A stretch of 64,000 nt of DNA from Prorocentrum cordatum (GCA_963575745.1 CAUYUJ010000903.1:516001-580000), one strand, 5' to 3'. Counted from the first letter of the stretch, positions 33,793-44,786 are shown. A program made the numbers and translations. Notes: a model not told the origin generated them from the letters alone.

Positions 33793-36249
33793 TCCTGGCG
33801 AAGGACCCAACCATATGCAATTGTGAATACTGCAATTGTGAATATCTTCTCGGTGGAGCCCCCTACGGGGCCACGAAACGTACGAGGGGTGTGCCGAAAT
33901 GGGTGTGCGGGACGCATGCGGGCACACCCACTGGGGCCTTCGGTGGAGCTCCCTATGGGGCCAAGAAACGTGTGAGGGGTGTGCCGAAATGTGTGTGCGG
34001 GACGCATGCGGGCACACCCACTGGGACCTTCGGCGGAGCTCCCCATGGGGCCACGGAACGCGTGAGGGGCGTGCCGAAATGGGTGTGGCTGGCGCATGCG
34101 GGCGCGGGCACTGGGGCCTTCGGCGGAGCTTCCTATGGGGCCACGAAGCGTGTGAGGGGTGTGCCGAAATGGGTGTGGCTGACGCATGCGGGCGCGGGCA
34201 CTGGAGCCTTCGGTGGAGCTCCCTATGGAGCTACGAAACGTGTGAGGGGTGTGCAGAAATGTGTGGCTGACGCATGCGGGCGCGGGCACTGGGGCCTTCG
34301 GTGGAGCTCCCTATGGAGCCACGAAGCGTGTGAGGGGTGTGCCGAAATGGGTGTGGGTGACGCATGCGGGCGCGGGCACTGGGGCCTTCGGTGGAGCTCC
34401 CTATGGAGCCACGAAACGTGTGAGGGGTGTGCCGAAATGGGTGTGGGTGACGCATGTGGGCGCGGGCACTGGGGCCTTCGGTGGAGCTCCCTGGATGGGG
34501 CCCGACGACGCATGCGTGTGTGGAGGGTGTGTGCCGAAATGGGTGTGGGTGACGCATGCGGGCGCGGGCACTGGGGCCTTCGGTGGAGCTCCCTATGGAG
34601 CCACGAAACGTGTGAGGGGTGTGCCGAAATGGGTGTGGGTGACGCATGCGGGCGCGGGCACTGGGGCCTTCGGTGGAGCTCCCTATGGAGCCACGAAACG
34701 TGTGAGGGGTGTGCCGAAATGGGTGTGGGGACGCATGCGGGCCACCCACTGGGACCTTCGGCGGAGCTCCCTATGGGGCCACGGAACGCGTGAGGGGCGT
34801 GCCGAAATGGGTGTGGGTGACGCATGCGGGCGCGGGCACTGGGGCCTTCGGTGGAGCTCCCTATGGGGCCACGAAACGTGTGAGGGGTGTGCCGAAATGG
34901 GTGTGGGTGACGCATGCGGGCGCGGGCACTGGGGCCTTCGGTGGAGCTACCCTATCCACGGACCCACGAAAAGTGTGAGGGGGTGTGCCCCGATATGAGT
35001 GTGGCTGACGCATGCGGGCGCGGGCACTGGGGCCTTCGGTCGGAGCTCCCTATGGGCACGAAACGTCGTGAGGGGTGTGCCGAAATGGGTGTGGGTGACG
35101 CATGCGGGCGCGGGCACTGGGGCCTTCGGTGGAGCTCCCTATGGAGCCACGAAGCGTGTGAGGGGTGTGCCGAAATGGGTGTGGGTGACGCATGCGGGCG
35201 CGGGCACTGGGGCCTTCGGTGGAGCTCCCTATGGAGCCACGAAGCGTGTGAGGGTTGTGCCGAAATGGGTGTGGGTGACGCATGCGGGCGCGGGCACTGG
35301 GGCCTTCGGTGGAGCTCCCTATGGAGCCACGAAGCGTGTGAGGGGTGTGCCGAAATGGGTGTGGGGACCCATGCGGGCGCGGGACGCATGTGTGTGAGGG
35401 GTGCGAAATGGGTGTGGGACGGCGGGCGGCGGCACTGGGCCTTCGGTGGAGCTCCCTATGGAGCCACGAAACGTGTGAGGGGTGTGCCGAAATGGGTGTG
35501 GGTGACGCATGCGGGCGCGGGCACTGGGGCCTTCGGCGGAGCTCCCTATGGGGCCACGAAACGTGTGAGGGGTGTGCCGAAATGGGTGTGGGTGACGCAT
35601 GCGGGCGCGGGCACTGGGGCCTTCGGTGGAGCTCCCTATGGAGCCACGAAACGTGTGAGGGGTGTGCCGAAATGGGTGTGGGTGACGCATGCGGGCGCGG
35701 GCACTGGGGCCTTCGGTGGAGCTCCCTATGGAGCCACGAAACGTGTGAGGGGTGTGCCGAAATGGGTGTGGGTGACGCATGCGGGCGCGGGCACTGGGGC
35801 CTTCGGTGGAGCTCCCTATGGAGCCACGAAACGTGTGAGGGGTGTGCCGAAATGGGTGTGGGTGACGCATGCGGGCGCGGGCACTGGGGCCTTCGGTGGA
35901 GCTCCCTATGGAGCCACGAAACGTGTGAGGGGTGTGCCGAAATGGGTGTGGGTGACGCATGCGGGCGCGGGCACTGGGGCCTTCGGTGGAGCTCCCTATG
36001 GAGCCACGAAACGTGTGAGGGGTGTGCCGAATTGGGTGTGGGTGACGCATGCGGGCGCGGGTACTGGGGCCATTGGTGGAGCTCCTATGGGGCTACGAAA
36101 CGTTGTACTGGGTGGGTGAAACGCAGGGAAGAGGGGGGGGAGGGAGGAGGAGGGGGAGGAGGAGGAGGAGGAGGAGGAGGAGGAGAGGAGAGGAGACGCG
36201 GGGACCGTTTCTTCAAAACGAGGACCCAACACCACAGGATGGTTGGGAA
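33793..36249 (+). repeat. Composite satellite module A3 with 90-bp array
   Basis: The head TCCTGGCGAAGGACCCAACC / ATATGCAATTGTGAA is at 33793. About 2.2 kb of tandem satellite follows; in 35.4-36.0 kb the period is exactly 90 bp (GAGCCACGAAACGTGTGAGG at 35641, 35731, 35821 and on). A GGA tract lies at 36130-36195, and the tail AAAACGAGGACCCAACACCA / CAGGATGGTTGGGAA ends at 36249. Two disrupted monomers with deletions lie near 34940-35070 and 35365-35450. Because 90 is a multiple of three, 30-residue repeats are open in several frames on both strands; none is proposed as a protein. Confidence 0.85.
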
Positions 36250-37674
36250 AAAGGACGACGACGGCGACGACAAGGGCCGCAAGGACGCAAAGGGCCTGGG
36301 AGCGTGAGGAGGCTCCCGAGCCAGATCTGGGCGTCCGCCCCGACAAGGAGGGGGGGCCCCCGAGAAACGGATGAAAATCCACGGTTGCCTTGTTCGGCGG
36401 CCAGCGCCACGGCGGAAGTGGGAGGGGGCAGTCTCTCTCCGAAGGCGTCTGGGTTTTTCAGGTGGCCTCGCGCCTTCTGGGAAGCCGTCTGTGGCTTCGG
36501 AGAAGGCTCACAGGGCTTCTCAGAAGGCGCGAGGGCTCCTGAGAAGCCTCGCCGCCTTCCGAGAAGGCCTGCCTCCCTCCTACTCCCCCCCTGGCGCCCG
36601 CCGCCGACTTCTGATGTTCGTCTCTTCGGGGCCTTCTGGGAGGTGCTCATCGGGCCTCTCCCGGCAGTGCCGTGGCCCTGTCGTGGCCCGCCCCAAGACA
36701 GCCTTGGGACGCCTGGGGGGGAAGCAACGGCAACTCCTGGTGCCGCTCTCCTGGCGTCGCTGTCCTGCAAAAGGTGCTCGTCGGACCCCTTCCGCTGGTG
36801 CCGTGCCTCTTGGGCGAGACACGAACTCCGTATCCGCGGCCTCGCGGCCACGGCCCCTGGGCCGCGACCCCGCGGATGCTGGCTTTTTTTCGCGTATGAT
36901 CCGCGCGGACCGTGTCCGTGCGACCGAGTAATTCGCGGCGGGATCGCGCCCCGGAGTCCAGACCGCGAGGGCGCGGATACGGATTGCCAGCAGTCGGGTT
37001 GCTGAAAGAAGGCGTGCCAGCAGAGGCACCAGGCCCCTCTCTGGCCCCGAAGGCGCCTGCGTGGACGAGGAGCGCTGGAGAAACAGCCATGGAAGGACCT
37101 CTGGGACGTCGAGCCCCCTCCCAAGCCAAGCTGTTCCTTAGTTCAGCATCTCGGCTGTACAGCAGGGGCCCGACCACAAGAAACCCTCCACAAGAAACAC
37201 GACCCTGAGACCCAAGGACATCCATTGATCGGTGCGGGAACGTCACGCTTTTCATCGCAAGCCCATCGAAGCCCAAGAAACCCAGGGCGCCCTGGAGGCG
37301 AGAAGGGTGTTTCTTGGCATGGGCCCCCACTGTAGTTCAGCATCCTGGCTGCAGGGCAAGGTCGGGAGGAGTGGCGGGTGCCGCCGACGGCGCCCGCGGC
37401 GCAGCAGCTGCCCCGCGGGCGGCGCCAAGGTGGAGGTCGAGGGGGGGGCCCCTGGACGTGCTCCTGCGTCGTGAAGGATCGCTAGCAGGTTCTCTTCTGG
37501 GGGGGGGGGGGGGGGCAGGGAGAGGGCGCCGTCGGCATCCCAAGCTTCTCCCTCGCGCCGTGAAGAACCAAAGGCCCTTCCGTGAGTGAGTGGCCCCGTC
37601 GTGGGCCGCCCCGAGGCCACCCTGGGGCGCCTCGGCACGAGAGAACGCGGGCGACTCCTGGCGTCGCTCTCCTC
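36250..37674. other. High-GC region, no supported complete gene
   Basis: Contains near-palindromes (36471-36568), a diverged duplication of TTCAGCATC-CGGCTG phrases (37143 and 37337), and a segment at about 36660-36780 resembling 37580-37690 in the same order. Long overlapping frames are compositional. Confidence 0.45.
36471..36568. repeat. Five GGCTTCTCAGAAGGC-type near-palindromes
   Basis: GCCTTCTGGGAAGCC, GGCTTCGGAGAAGGC, GGCTTCTCAGAAGGC, GGCTCCTGAGAAGCC and GCCTTCCGAGAAGGC occur at about 20-bp steps. Each is close to self-complementary. The meaning is unknown. Confidence 0.7.
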
Positions 37675-37720
37675 GCCGAACTCGTCACGCTTCTGGAGGC
37701 ACTTGACCGCGTAGAAGTGC
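37675..37720 (-). CDS. Doubtful protein-kinase N-lobe exon
   Basis: After an AG on the minus strand (37722-37721) the frame reads HFYAVKCLQKRDEFGEESDA. YAVKCLQK looks like the beta-3 strand of a eukaryotic protein kinase, with the ATP-anchoring Lys of the VAIK motif. Against it: the stretch is only about 20 residues, no glycine loop or alpha-C Glu is seen nearby, and no normal GT donor follows (the next bases read CAG|GAGTC, which only a GA-type donor would explain). It lies 9 kb downstream (minus sense) of the kinase C-lobe exon at 46.6 kb, so the two cannot be one gene in order. Confidence 0.25.
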
Positions 37721-37889
37721 CTGGCGCCGAGCACCGGCCGGGGCGAGAGGGCAACAGGCGTCAAAGTCCTCCTCCTTGTCCCCGTCACCGTCCGCCCCGC
37801 GTCCTCACCGCGAGATGACACAGAGAAGGCAGTGCAACCTCAATGTTAGGCCTATGGACGGGGGGGGGGGGGGCGAATTGAGGAGCCCC

Positions 37890-38084
37890 ACCTTAGAGCC
37901 ATGGGACCCAAGATCGCCCCACGACGGCCCCGAGACACCCTCCAGAGGGTCGCGTGCCTCCCCAAACGAGCCCCAGGAGGGCTTCAAGAAGTCCCCAAGA
38001 GGGCCCCGAGAAGTCACAAGCGGACCCCTGGATGGCCATCACATGGCCCCAACTGTCCTCTCAGAACATAACATACACGAGGGC
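37890..38084 (+). repeat. Degenerate CCCAAGA/GACGGCCC zone
   Basis: A short zone of the same style as 2.4-3.06 kb (CCACGACGGCCCCGAGAC, CCCCAAGAGGGCCCCGAG). It runs directly into the TCC/TCA block. Confidence 0.6.
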
Positions 38085-38463
38085 CTTTTCCTCCTCCTCC
38101 TCCTCATTCCTCCTCCTCCTCCTCCTCCACCAGCTCCTTCTCCTTCTCCTTCTCCTTCTCCCTCTCCTTCTCCTCCTTCCCCTCCTCTTCCTCCTCCCAC
38201 TTCTCCTCCTCATAAACATGTTACTCATCCTCCCCCTCCTCTCCTCATCCTCCTCCTCCTTCTCTCCTCCTCCCCACTCCTCGCCTCTGTCAGCGTCATC
38301 GAGTACCTCATGTAAGCATCCGCATTCAGACTCTCTCCTCCTACTCCTCTCATCATCATCATCATCCTCATCCTCATCCTCCTCCTCCTCCTCCTCCTCC
38401 TCCTCCTCATCATCAACATCATCATCATCGGCATCGTCATTGTCATCGTCATCGTCATCATCG

Positions 38464-38499
<36 letters not shown>

Positions 38500-38857
38500 G
38501 CATCATCATCATCATCATCATCCTCATCATCACCATCATCATCACCATCATCACCATTGTCAGCAGCATCATCATGTTCCTCATCCTCATCCTCATCCTC
38601 ATCATCCTCATCATCATCATCCTCATCATCATCATCATCATCAATGTCCTCATAATCATCATCCTCATCATCCTCGTCATCATCATCAGCAGCAACATCG
38701 TCATCATAATACTAAACGTCATCTTCGTCATCAGCATCATCCTCATCATCATCCTCGGCATCAGCATCAGCATCATCATAATCATCAGCATAATCAGCAT
38801 CATAATTAATAACATATTCATCATCATCACCACCATCACCATCAACATCAGCATCAT

Positions 38858-38888
<31 letters not shown>

Positions 38889-39000
38889 ATCATCATCATC
38901 CTACTCCTTCTCCTCCTCCTCCTCCTCCTCCTCCCCCTCCTCCTCCTCCTCCCCCTCCTCCTCCCCCTCCTCCTCCTCCTCCTTCTCCTCCTCCTATCCC
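38085..39000. repeat. TCC / TCA / TCC microsatellite block
   Basis: (TCC)n with CTTCTC variants to about 38280, a short unique patch, (TCA)n/(TCC)n from 38343 to about 38900, and (TCC)n again to 38995. Long Ser-, Met- and Ile-rich frames over it are artefacts. Confidence 0.95.
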
Positions 39001-39660
39001 TAGATGGCTCTAAAAATCTCCACGATGTTCCTACGACAACTTGCGTGGGCAAAAGTCCTGGATGAAATTGACGCATTGCCGCATGGGCTCGTCGTTCTTA
39101 GGCAGGATCCGGTGCACGTCAGCTCCTCATGGTGGATGTTCCAATGCATTCCAGTACGCTCCCTTGAGCAGGGCAAAAAGCCTGGGCATCGTAACTGAAT
39201 GGCCTGCTATCTGCACATGTGAGGCCTCCACGAAGGCCTTACGATAACTCGCCGGTGCATCGGTTCTGGATGGAATGGCTGCTTTGCTTGCTGTATGGGC
39301 TCTTCTGTCGTCAATGATATCTGGCTTTGCACAAACCAATTCGTAGTCATGTCAGGCCTACCTGATACACGCCTCGGACAAAAAGGTACGAACACGCATT
39401 CCACTCCCGTGTGGAAATACCTCCATTCCCCCCATGATCAGCGTTGGCGGTGACGATGATGACCAGCAGTTCGCTGGATTGTTCCCCAAACGTGCCATCT
39501 GTGAATGATGGGGGAAGGGACGCGGATACCATCGCCCCTCTCGGGTAGAACCTGCCCGACGGGATCGCAATGCTGTCCGCTTGCTCTCTGAAGCGCGACG
39601 CGAACACCGAGTTCCTCGATGCTGCCGCTGGCCAAACAGAGCGGGGGACGCGAGTCGGCG
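39001..39660 (-). other. Protein-like minus-strand frames of unknown identity
   Basis: Minus frame 39339-39127 includes KPDIIDDRRAHTASKAAIPS and VTMPRLFALLKGAYWNALEH. Further upstream, 39647-39420 in another frame includes SASLPPSFTDGTFGEQSSEL. The composition is balanced, unlike the microsatellites on both sides. I recognise no family. It could be a decayed element or host exons. Confidence 0.3.
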
Positions 39661-39790
39661 GGGGGCAGGAGGAGAAGGAGGAGAAGGAGGAGGAAGAGGA
39701 GGAAGAGGAAGAAAAGGAGGAGAAGAAGGGGGAGGAGGAGGAGGAGGAGGAGGAGGAGGAGGAGGAGGAGGAGAAGGGAGGAGGAGGGAT
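39660..39790. repeat. (GGA)n purine tract
   Basis: GGAGGAGAAGGAGGA-type run of about 130 bases, opening Glu/Gly and poly-Ser frames. Confidence 0.95.
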
Positions 39791-40500
39791 GAGAGGGTGC
39801 TCCTTCATAACTAACCCCCTGCCGTGCCAACAAGCAGCGGTAAGCAAAGATTCGGGCGCTACTTTCTCAAGGGGCGACAATTGGGGGGGCGGCGGGGGGG
39901 GGAGAACCGTGCACCGTTCGTGCCCTTTTGAGGCCCCAGGGGGCTCATTAGTGCAACTCCAGGGCACAAGGAGTTCACCTTTCCTTCACCTCCCCCCAAT
40001 GGGTCCCCCCATGGTTTCCAGCGCCTGCAGCCCTGGCTTCGGCCCCTGGGTGGTGTGGCCATGATGCCGTGCCGCGTCCACTGCCATGGCACTTCAGTCC
40101 GGGCTGAACCCTCCAGCGCGAATCTCACCCTGAAGCGCTTGCAGCCGTGAGTGCCCTCCTCCTCCCTCCTGTCCTTTGCGGCCGCCCCTCCTCCCCGCGC
40201 CCTGTCGTGCCACCGCCTCCCCGCGCCGTCTAGTGCTGCTGGGCAAAGCAATTTGTCGCGCGCCACCGACAAGTCGAGCGTCCGGACTGATCGCCTCTGC
40301 CGTGGTGCGACGTGAAAATGTGATCGGCTACGCGCAAGAATGGCTATGGGCAAGGGTGACCCTTGGTGCGCGGCTTAACGAGGGACGCGGGGTGACCAAA
40401 CCTGGGCACGCAAGCCGGTGCTACCGCTTCGCGCTCGGCTATCGGGGGACCCCATCGGGCCCGCATCAAAGATCACTCTGGCAAAAGGTCACTCTCGAGT
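39791..40500. other. No supported gene
   Basis: GC-rich sequence with a poly-G run near 39880-39902. No recognisable domain on either strand. Confidence 0.45.
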
Positions 40501-40624
40501 CTAGTCGATGTATACCCCTCCCCCATTACTAGAAGAAGAAAAAAAAACATAAACAGAAACTGTTGGGTCTGCGCTGGACCCCCCTCCCCTGGCACGCGGA
40601 GCGCGCCAGTGGCGGCGCCCGAGG

Positions 40625-40724
40625 NNNNNNNNNNNNNNNNNNNNNNNNNNNNNNNNNNNNNNNNNNNNNNNNNNNNNNNNNNNNNNNNNNNNNNNNNNNN
40701 NNNNNNNNNNNNNNNNNNNNNNNN
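40625..40724. other. Assembly gap (100 N)
   Basis: Exactly 100 N, the usual placeholder for a scaffold gap of unknown size. It falls inside the LINE reverse transcriptase remnant. Confidence 0.98.
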
Positions 40725-40736
40725 ACCACCCTGGAA

Positions 40737-41501
40737 TCAAGCCCCGCTGGTCCGCGGAGACCGCCTCCGCAAAACTGAAAACCCTCCGCGCAAATCCGCG
40801 CAGCGTTCGCCGGCACGCGGTCGCCGCGGCAGGCAACGTTGAGAAGGCGAGCGTCCGCCAGCCCGGGGACTGTCAGCCCTTGGTGGGCGGGGCCCGCGCC
40901 TTTGGGTTAGGTCGGGCATGTCCTCCTGCAAGTGGATTTTCGGTGATAAATAATCAAACGATAACCCAAACATATGCGACAATCGTCGACGGAGCACGAT
41001 AATCACGAGACTTGGTTTCTGCCATTACGGAATACTCCTCCTGTATGGGGAGATGCCCGACTTAATCTTTGGCAGGAAGGCCATGAGGCTGCTGCTGAAG
41101 GTGGCAATGAACTCCTCGAGGCACCCTGGATCTGCCTCCGCCGTGATCGCCTGGAGCGCGTTTCAGACGACGTGGGCGGCCAACCAGCCGAGGCGGCGTC
41201 ACGCCGCGAACGAGAGCCCATCTGGACACGGAGCCGAACTCGGAGACTGCTCCGATGCCTTCTGCGCGTGCGAGCCCCGGAGGGCCTGGGCGTCGGCGTC
41301 GGGCGGCGGCGCCTGCGACGGCACGTCGTCCCGCGCCCATTGCTCCAGGAGCCGCTCATTCACCAGGCGCTGCGCAAAGATGTCCTGCCAGTGCCGTCTG
41401 AAAGCGTTCGCCATCTCCTGGTGCTCGATGAGGATCTCTCCGCACGGCGCCGCCACGCCGGCGCTTGGCGCGAATGCGGCTGCGACGAGCGCCCAGCGCA
41501 T
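40737..41501 (-). pseudogene. Second LINE reverse transcriptase remnant, split by M2
   Basis: The minus frame from 41501 reads FRRHWQDIFAQRLVNERLLE and then SAPCPDGLSFAAW, the linker and SAPGPDG-type start of a LINE reverse transcriptase. In other frames follow LQAITAEADPGCLEEFIATF and SSSLMAFLPK, the motif just before the fingers. There the sequence is interrupted by M2 copy b (40906-41067). On the far side CCAAAGGCGCGGGCC continues the Pro-Lys codons, and a frame with RRTLRGFARRVFSFAEAVSA and DQRGLIPGW (QxGFIPGR motif) runs to the assembly gap, which hides the catalytic palm. Several frame changes show it is dead. Its linker and FLPK region have no readable counterpart in the 23-kb copy. 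Confidence 0.7.
40906..41067. mobile_element. Inverted-repeat element M2, copy b (162 bp), inside a LINE
   Basis: The left end GTTAGGTCGGGCATGTCCTC is inverted to the right end GGGGAGATGCCCGACTTAATC. Flanks are TTTGG on both sides (40901-40905 and 41068-41072), a perfect 5-bp duplication. Taking the element and one TTTGG away lets the LINE Phe-Leu-Pro-Lys reading continue, which supports insertion. The AT-rich core differs from copies a and c, but the length equals copy a. Confidence 0.85.
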
Positions 41502-42112
41502 GCTCAGTCAGCCCCCCCTGCTGCGCCTGTCGGGCCCAGAGCCCCCCCCCCAACGATTAACCGCAAAAACCCAGAAACCCTTGTGGGGGGGGGGGGGGCG
41601 CAAGATCGGAGGGCCGAACACATTAGGGGCAGGCGGGCTTTCTCAGCAGACGCATCACACCAAACCGCCCAGAGCTATCATCCCTAATGCGAAAACGGGG
41701 GCCTCAGTGAGGCCGCGACTTCATCGTGATATTAAGGTAAGAAGGTTCTTTTGTGCTCGATGATCCAGGGCGGACTCGCGCCAATCCACGGCGCGCTGTC
41801 GGCGCGGCTGCAGCTGCTGGCCGGGCGCGCTGGCCAGCTCGAGCGGCGCAGGGGCCAAGGTGCCAAGTCGCGGGCATGCGCGGAGGCAGTGCTGCGCCAC
41901 TCCTGTCGCCCGCCGTTTTACCGCTCGCGTAAAGCGCAGCGCGTGGCCAACGTTGTCGTCGATCGGGGGCTCTGACACAGTCTCTCTGAAGACTCCTGTG
42001 GACCACCTGTCCCGTGATCCCCGCGACCTGCTCGAGGAAGGCCAAAGCCCGGAGGAGAGGGGGCGCGCCACTCTCAGACGTCGGGGGCGCCCAGGAAGAG
42101 GGGGGCGCCCAC
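41502..42112. other. No supported gene
   Basis: High-GC sequence with a poly-G run at 41585-41597. Minus-strand frames of 160-180 residues lack recognisable motifs. It may include the decayed N-terminal part of the adjacent LINE. Confidence 0.4.
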
Positions 42113-42290
42113 GGGGGGGGGGGGTCATGGCCGGCGGCACGTGCGCGGCCCAGGAAAAGGGGCCGGGGAAGTCTTGAAACAAGACGGGTCGCCATGCAAT
42201 CTGGGGAGATCTCATGGCCCCCGCCGCGATAAGCCCCCCCCATCACCCCCAATCTCCACCCCGTCTTGGCCGCCCCGGAAAGGGGCCCCG
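42113..42290. mobile_element. Repeat M5, copy b
   Basis: After a G-run: GGTCATGGCCGGCGGCACGT, GCGCGGCCCAGG, GTCGCCATGCAATCTGGGGA, TCATGGCCCCCGCC and CATCACCCCC, in the same order as copy a. A third, partial end (ATCATCGCCCCCCTCTTGGC) lies near 42433-42452. Boundaries are uncertain because of homopolymer ends. Confidence 0.5.
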
Positions 42291-42605
42291 GTCGAAGATT
42301 CCGACCAGGTCGGATCAGCAGTTAAAGCTTCAACTCTTGACCGAGATTGCAGCGCAGCGTTTGGGCTGTGCGAACCGTCGCCGACGAAAGATTATCCATA
42401 GTATCCCCCCCGCATACCCCCCATAGTAGATCATCGCCCCCCTCTTGGCCACCCCGACAAATGATGGCACCCGCAGTGGCCCGGGATCCACCGCAGAATA
42501 GCCGCGGGGCCGGGCGCCACCACATGCCTGCCGCAGCTCTGCTGGCACACCGCCGCGACCCCGGAGAGGTCAGCGGTCATCGGCCACTATCTCTGGCCGC
42601 AAGGA

Positions 42606-42725
42606 CCAGGAGGAGGAGAAGGGGGAGGAGGGGGAGGAGGAGGAGGAGGAAGAGGAGGAGGAGGAGGAGGAGGAGGAGGAGGAGGAGGAGGAGGAGAGGA
42701 GGAGGATTAGAGGAGGAGGAGGAGG
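42606..42725. repeat. (GGA)n purine tract
   Basis: Almost pure GGAGGA over about 120 bases. A second tract of the same kind follows at 42905-43075 after 180 bases of ordinary sequence. Confidence 0.95.
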
Positions 42726-42904
42726 GTTTTTGACATCAGACGACACAAAACAAACAACACACAAAATTGATATAAATCTCCGCTTAGCACTCTGGCTCCG
42801 TGAGAGCCCAGGGTCAGACCTCGACTGCAACCAGGTCGCGCTTGGGATGACGGTCGGAGGCAATGCGATTCCAGGAGCGCATCCTGCCATGAGCCCCCGT
42901 TCGG

Positions 42905-43075
42905 GGGAAGGAAGAGGAGGAGGAGGAGGGGGAGGAGGAGGAGGAGGAGGAGGAGGAAGAGAAAGAGGAGGAGGAGGAGGAGGAGGAGGAGGAGGAGGAA
43001 GAGGAGGAGGGCGAGGAGGAGGAGGAGGAGAAGGACGACGAGGAGCAGGAGGAGGAGGACGAGGAGGAGGATCCG
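42905..43075. repeat. (GGA)n purine tract
   Basis: GGAGGAGGAGGAAGAG-type run of about 170 bases with CGA interruptions. It yields poly-Gly, Arg/Glu and Ser frames. Confidence 0.95.
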
Positions 43076-43079
43076 AGCC

Positions 43080-43860
43080 TCCTGGCTGGTGGTGCGGGCG
43101 CCCTGGCTCTCGCCTGCGCGCTGCGGCGATCGCGGGCCCCCGGGGGAGCCCGGGCCCCGGGAGGGGCTGCGGCGCGGAAGGCCCTGATCGCTTCTCGGAG
43201 TCGAGGGCCGCTCCCGCTCGGGGACCACCGGCACCCTGCCGATCGCCCAGCCGGCACACTCCTGCTGGCGGCCCACGGCCCACCCCAGCTGCAGTCGGCC
43301 TGCATCGCGACGATGCGCGAGAAGAGCGCAAGGGCCATTGGACGCCCGTTCCGAAGCTTCTCGAGCTGGGTGCGGCCAACGCCGGTGGCCAAGGCCGGAC
43401 CGAGAACCAAGGATGCAGGAGCACCCTCGGAGAGGCTGACCATCCCGCACAGACTGTAGCCCTCGTGTCCACGCTCTTGTGGATGGAGGGGAGGGGGGGG
43501 CGCCACAGAGAGAGGGTGGAGGACCAGGGGCCCGTCGGCACCGGCACTGCCCCTGGCGATGGTCAGGGGGCGGCCGTGGACCGCGAGGCAGCTTGCAGCC
43601 GCCGGGCCGCCTCCCTCCACCCCGGGCGCAAAGCAGTTCGGCAAGCACTCCGCTGCAACTGCCTCCACCGCTCCCCGCTCCCCTCCCTGCCTCTACGAGG
43701 AGGTTGCGGTCACAGGCCTCCGTCGCGGTCGTTCCGTCGGTCTCTCCCTCCCTCCTGAGGGGTCGGTGGTGGACCTGGCTGCCCTTGCCCCTGGATGGGT
43801 CCCTTCTCCCTTGGTGTGCGGTCCCCTCTACCTTCACAACTGCCTAGCTTGATCCGCACA
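43080..43860. other. High-GC sequence, no supported gene
   Basis: Minus-strand frame 43668-42814 has a moderately protein-like stretch (GVGRTQLEKLRNGRPMALAL) but no domain I can name, and equally long frames overlap it on both strands. Confidence 0.35.
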
Positions 43861-44029
43861 TACACACACACACTCACGCACCCACACCCACGACCACGAC
43901 GACGACGACGACGACGACACAAGACGCACTCAGGGGCAGAGGAGGACGACGACGACTAGGGCTCCGCCCCCCTCCCGCTTGGCGAGGCGAAAACAGAGGG
44001 TGGAATCCGCCGGCGACGACCCCGACCCC

Positions 44030-44346
<317 letters not shown>

Positions 44347-44494
44347 GCGACGCACCTGGTGACAGCGCGCGGGGGCCCAAAAGGCGCGCCAGGGCCCAAA
44401 CGCACCGCCAAAGCGCGCCGGCCCACTCCGCGCACCAAGCGGGCAATGTGGCATGAAATTTGCTCGTGCCGCAGCAACGCCAGCGAAATGAACT

Positions 44495-44652
44495 TTAAGT
44501 CGGGCGTGCCCCCCTACAGGGGGATCTTCGACAAAATAAATATATGAAAAAATACCCCGCAAATACTCCAAACTGGTCAAACATAGTCCAAACATCGTCC
44601 CCAGACTATTATTTTGCTATTTTTCTGTAGAGGGACAGGCCCGACTTAACAC
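44495..44652. mobile_element. Inverted-repeat element M2, copy c (158 bp)
   Basis: The left end TTAAGTCGGGCGTGCCCCCC and right end TAGAGGGACAGGCCCGACTTAA (then CAC) are inverted copies. The flanks are GAACT at 44490-44494 and 44653-44657, a perfect 5-bp duplication. The AT-rich core (AAACATAGTCCAAACATCGT) is closest to copy a. Confidence 0.85.
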
Positions 44653-44786
44653 GAACTCTCACTGGAGCGAGCGCCATAATTCGCGCGTTCGGCTGTGGTC
44701 CGCCTCGATCAGATCATGCGCCAAGGCGACGACACTGGACGAGGCCGGGGCAAGAGCAAGGGCGAGGTGGCCGAAGGGTGGGAATG

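Noticed and set aside
33790-36250. A clear target duplication around module A3
   Set aside because: The left flank (GATGACATTA) and right flank (AAAAAGGACG) share no convincing short repeat, so mobility of the module is inferred from conserved ends, not from duplications.
34223-36307. Open frames of 230-401 residues with 30-residue repeats in module A3
   Set aside because: The 90-bp satellite keeps multiple frames open on both strands with incompatible peptides. None has a domain or signal.
38225-39076. Arg/Met-rich and Ile/Ser-rich frames over TCA/TCC tracts
   Set aside because: Pure microsatellite translation.
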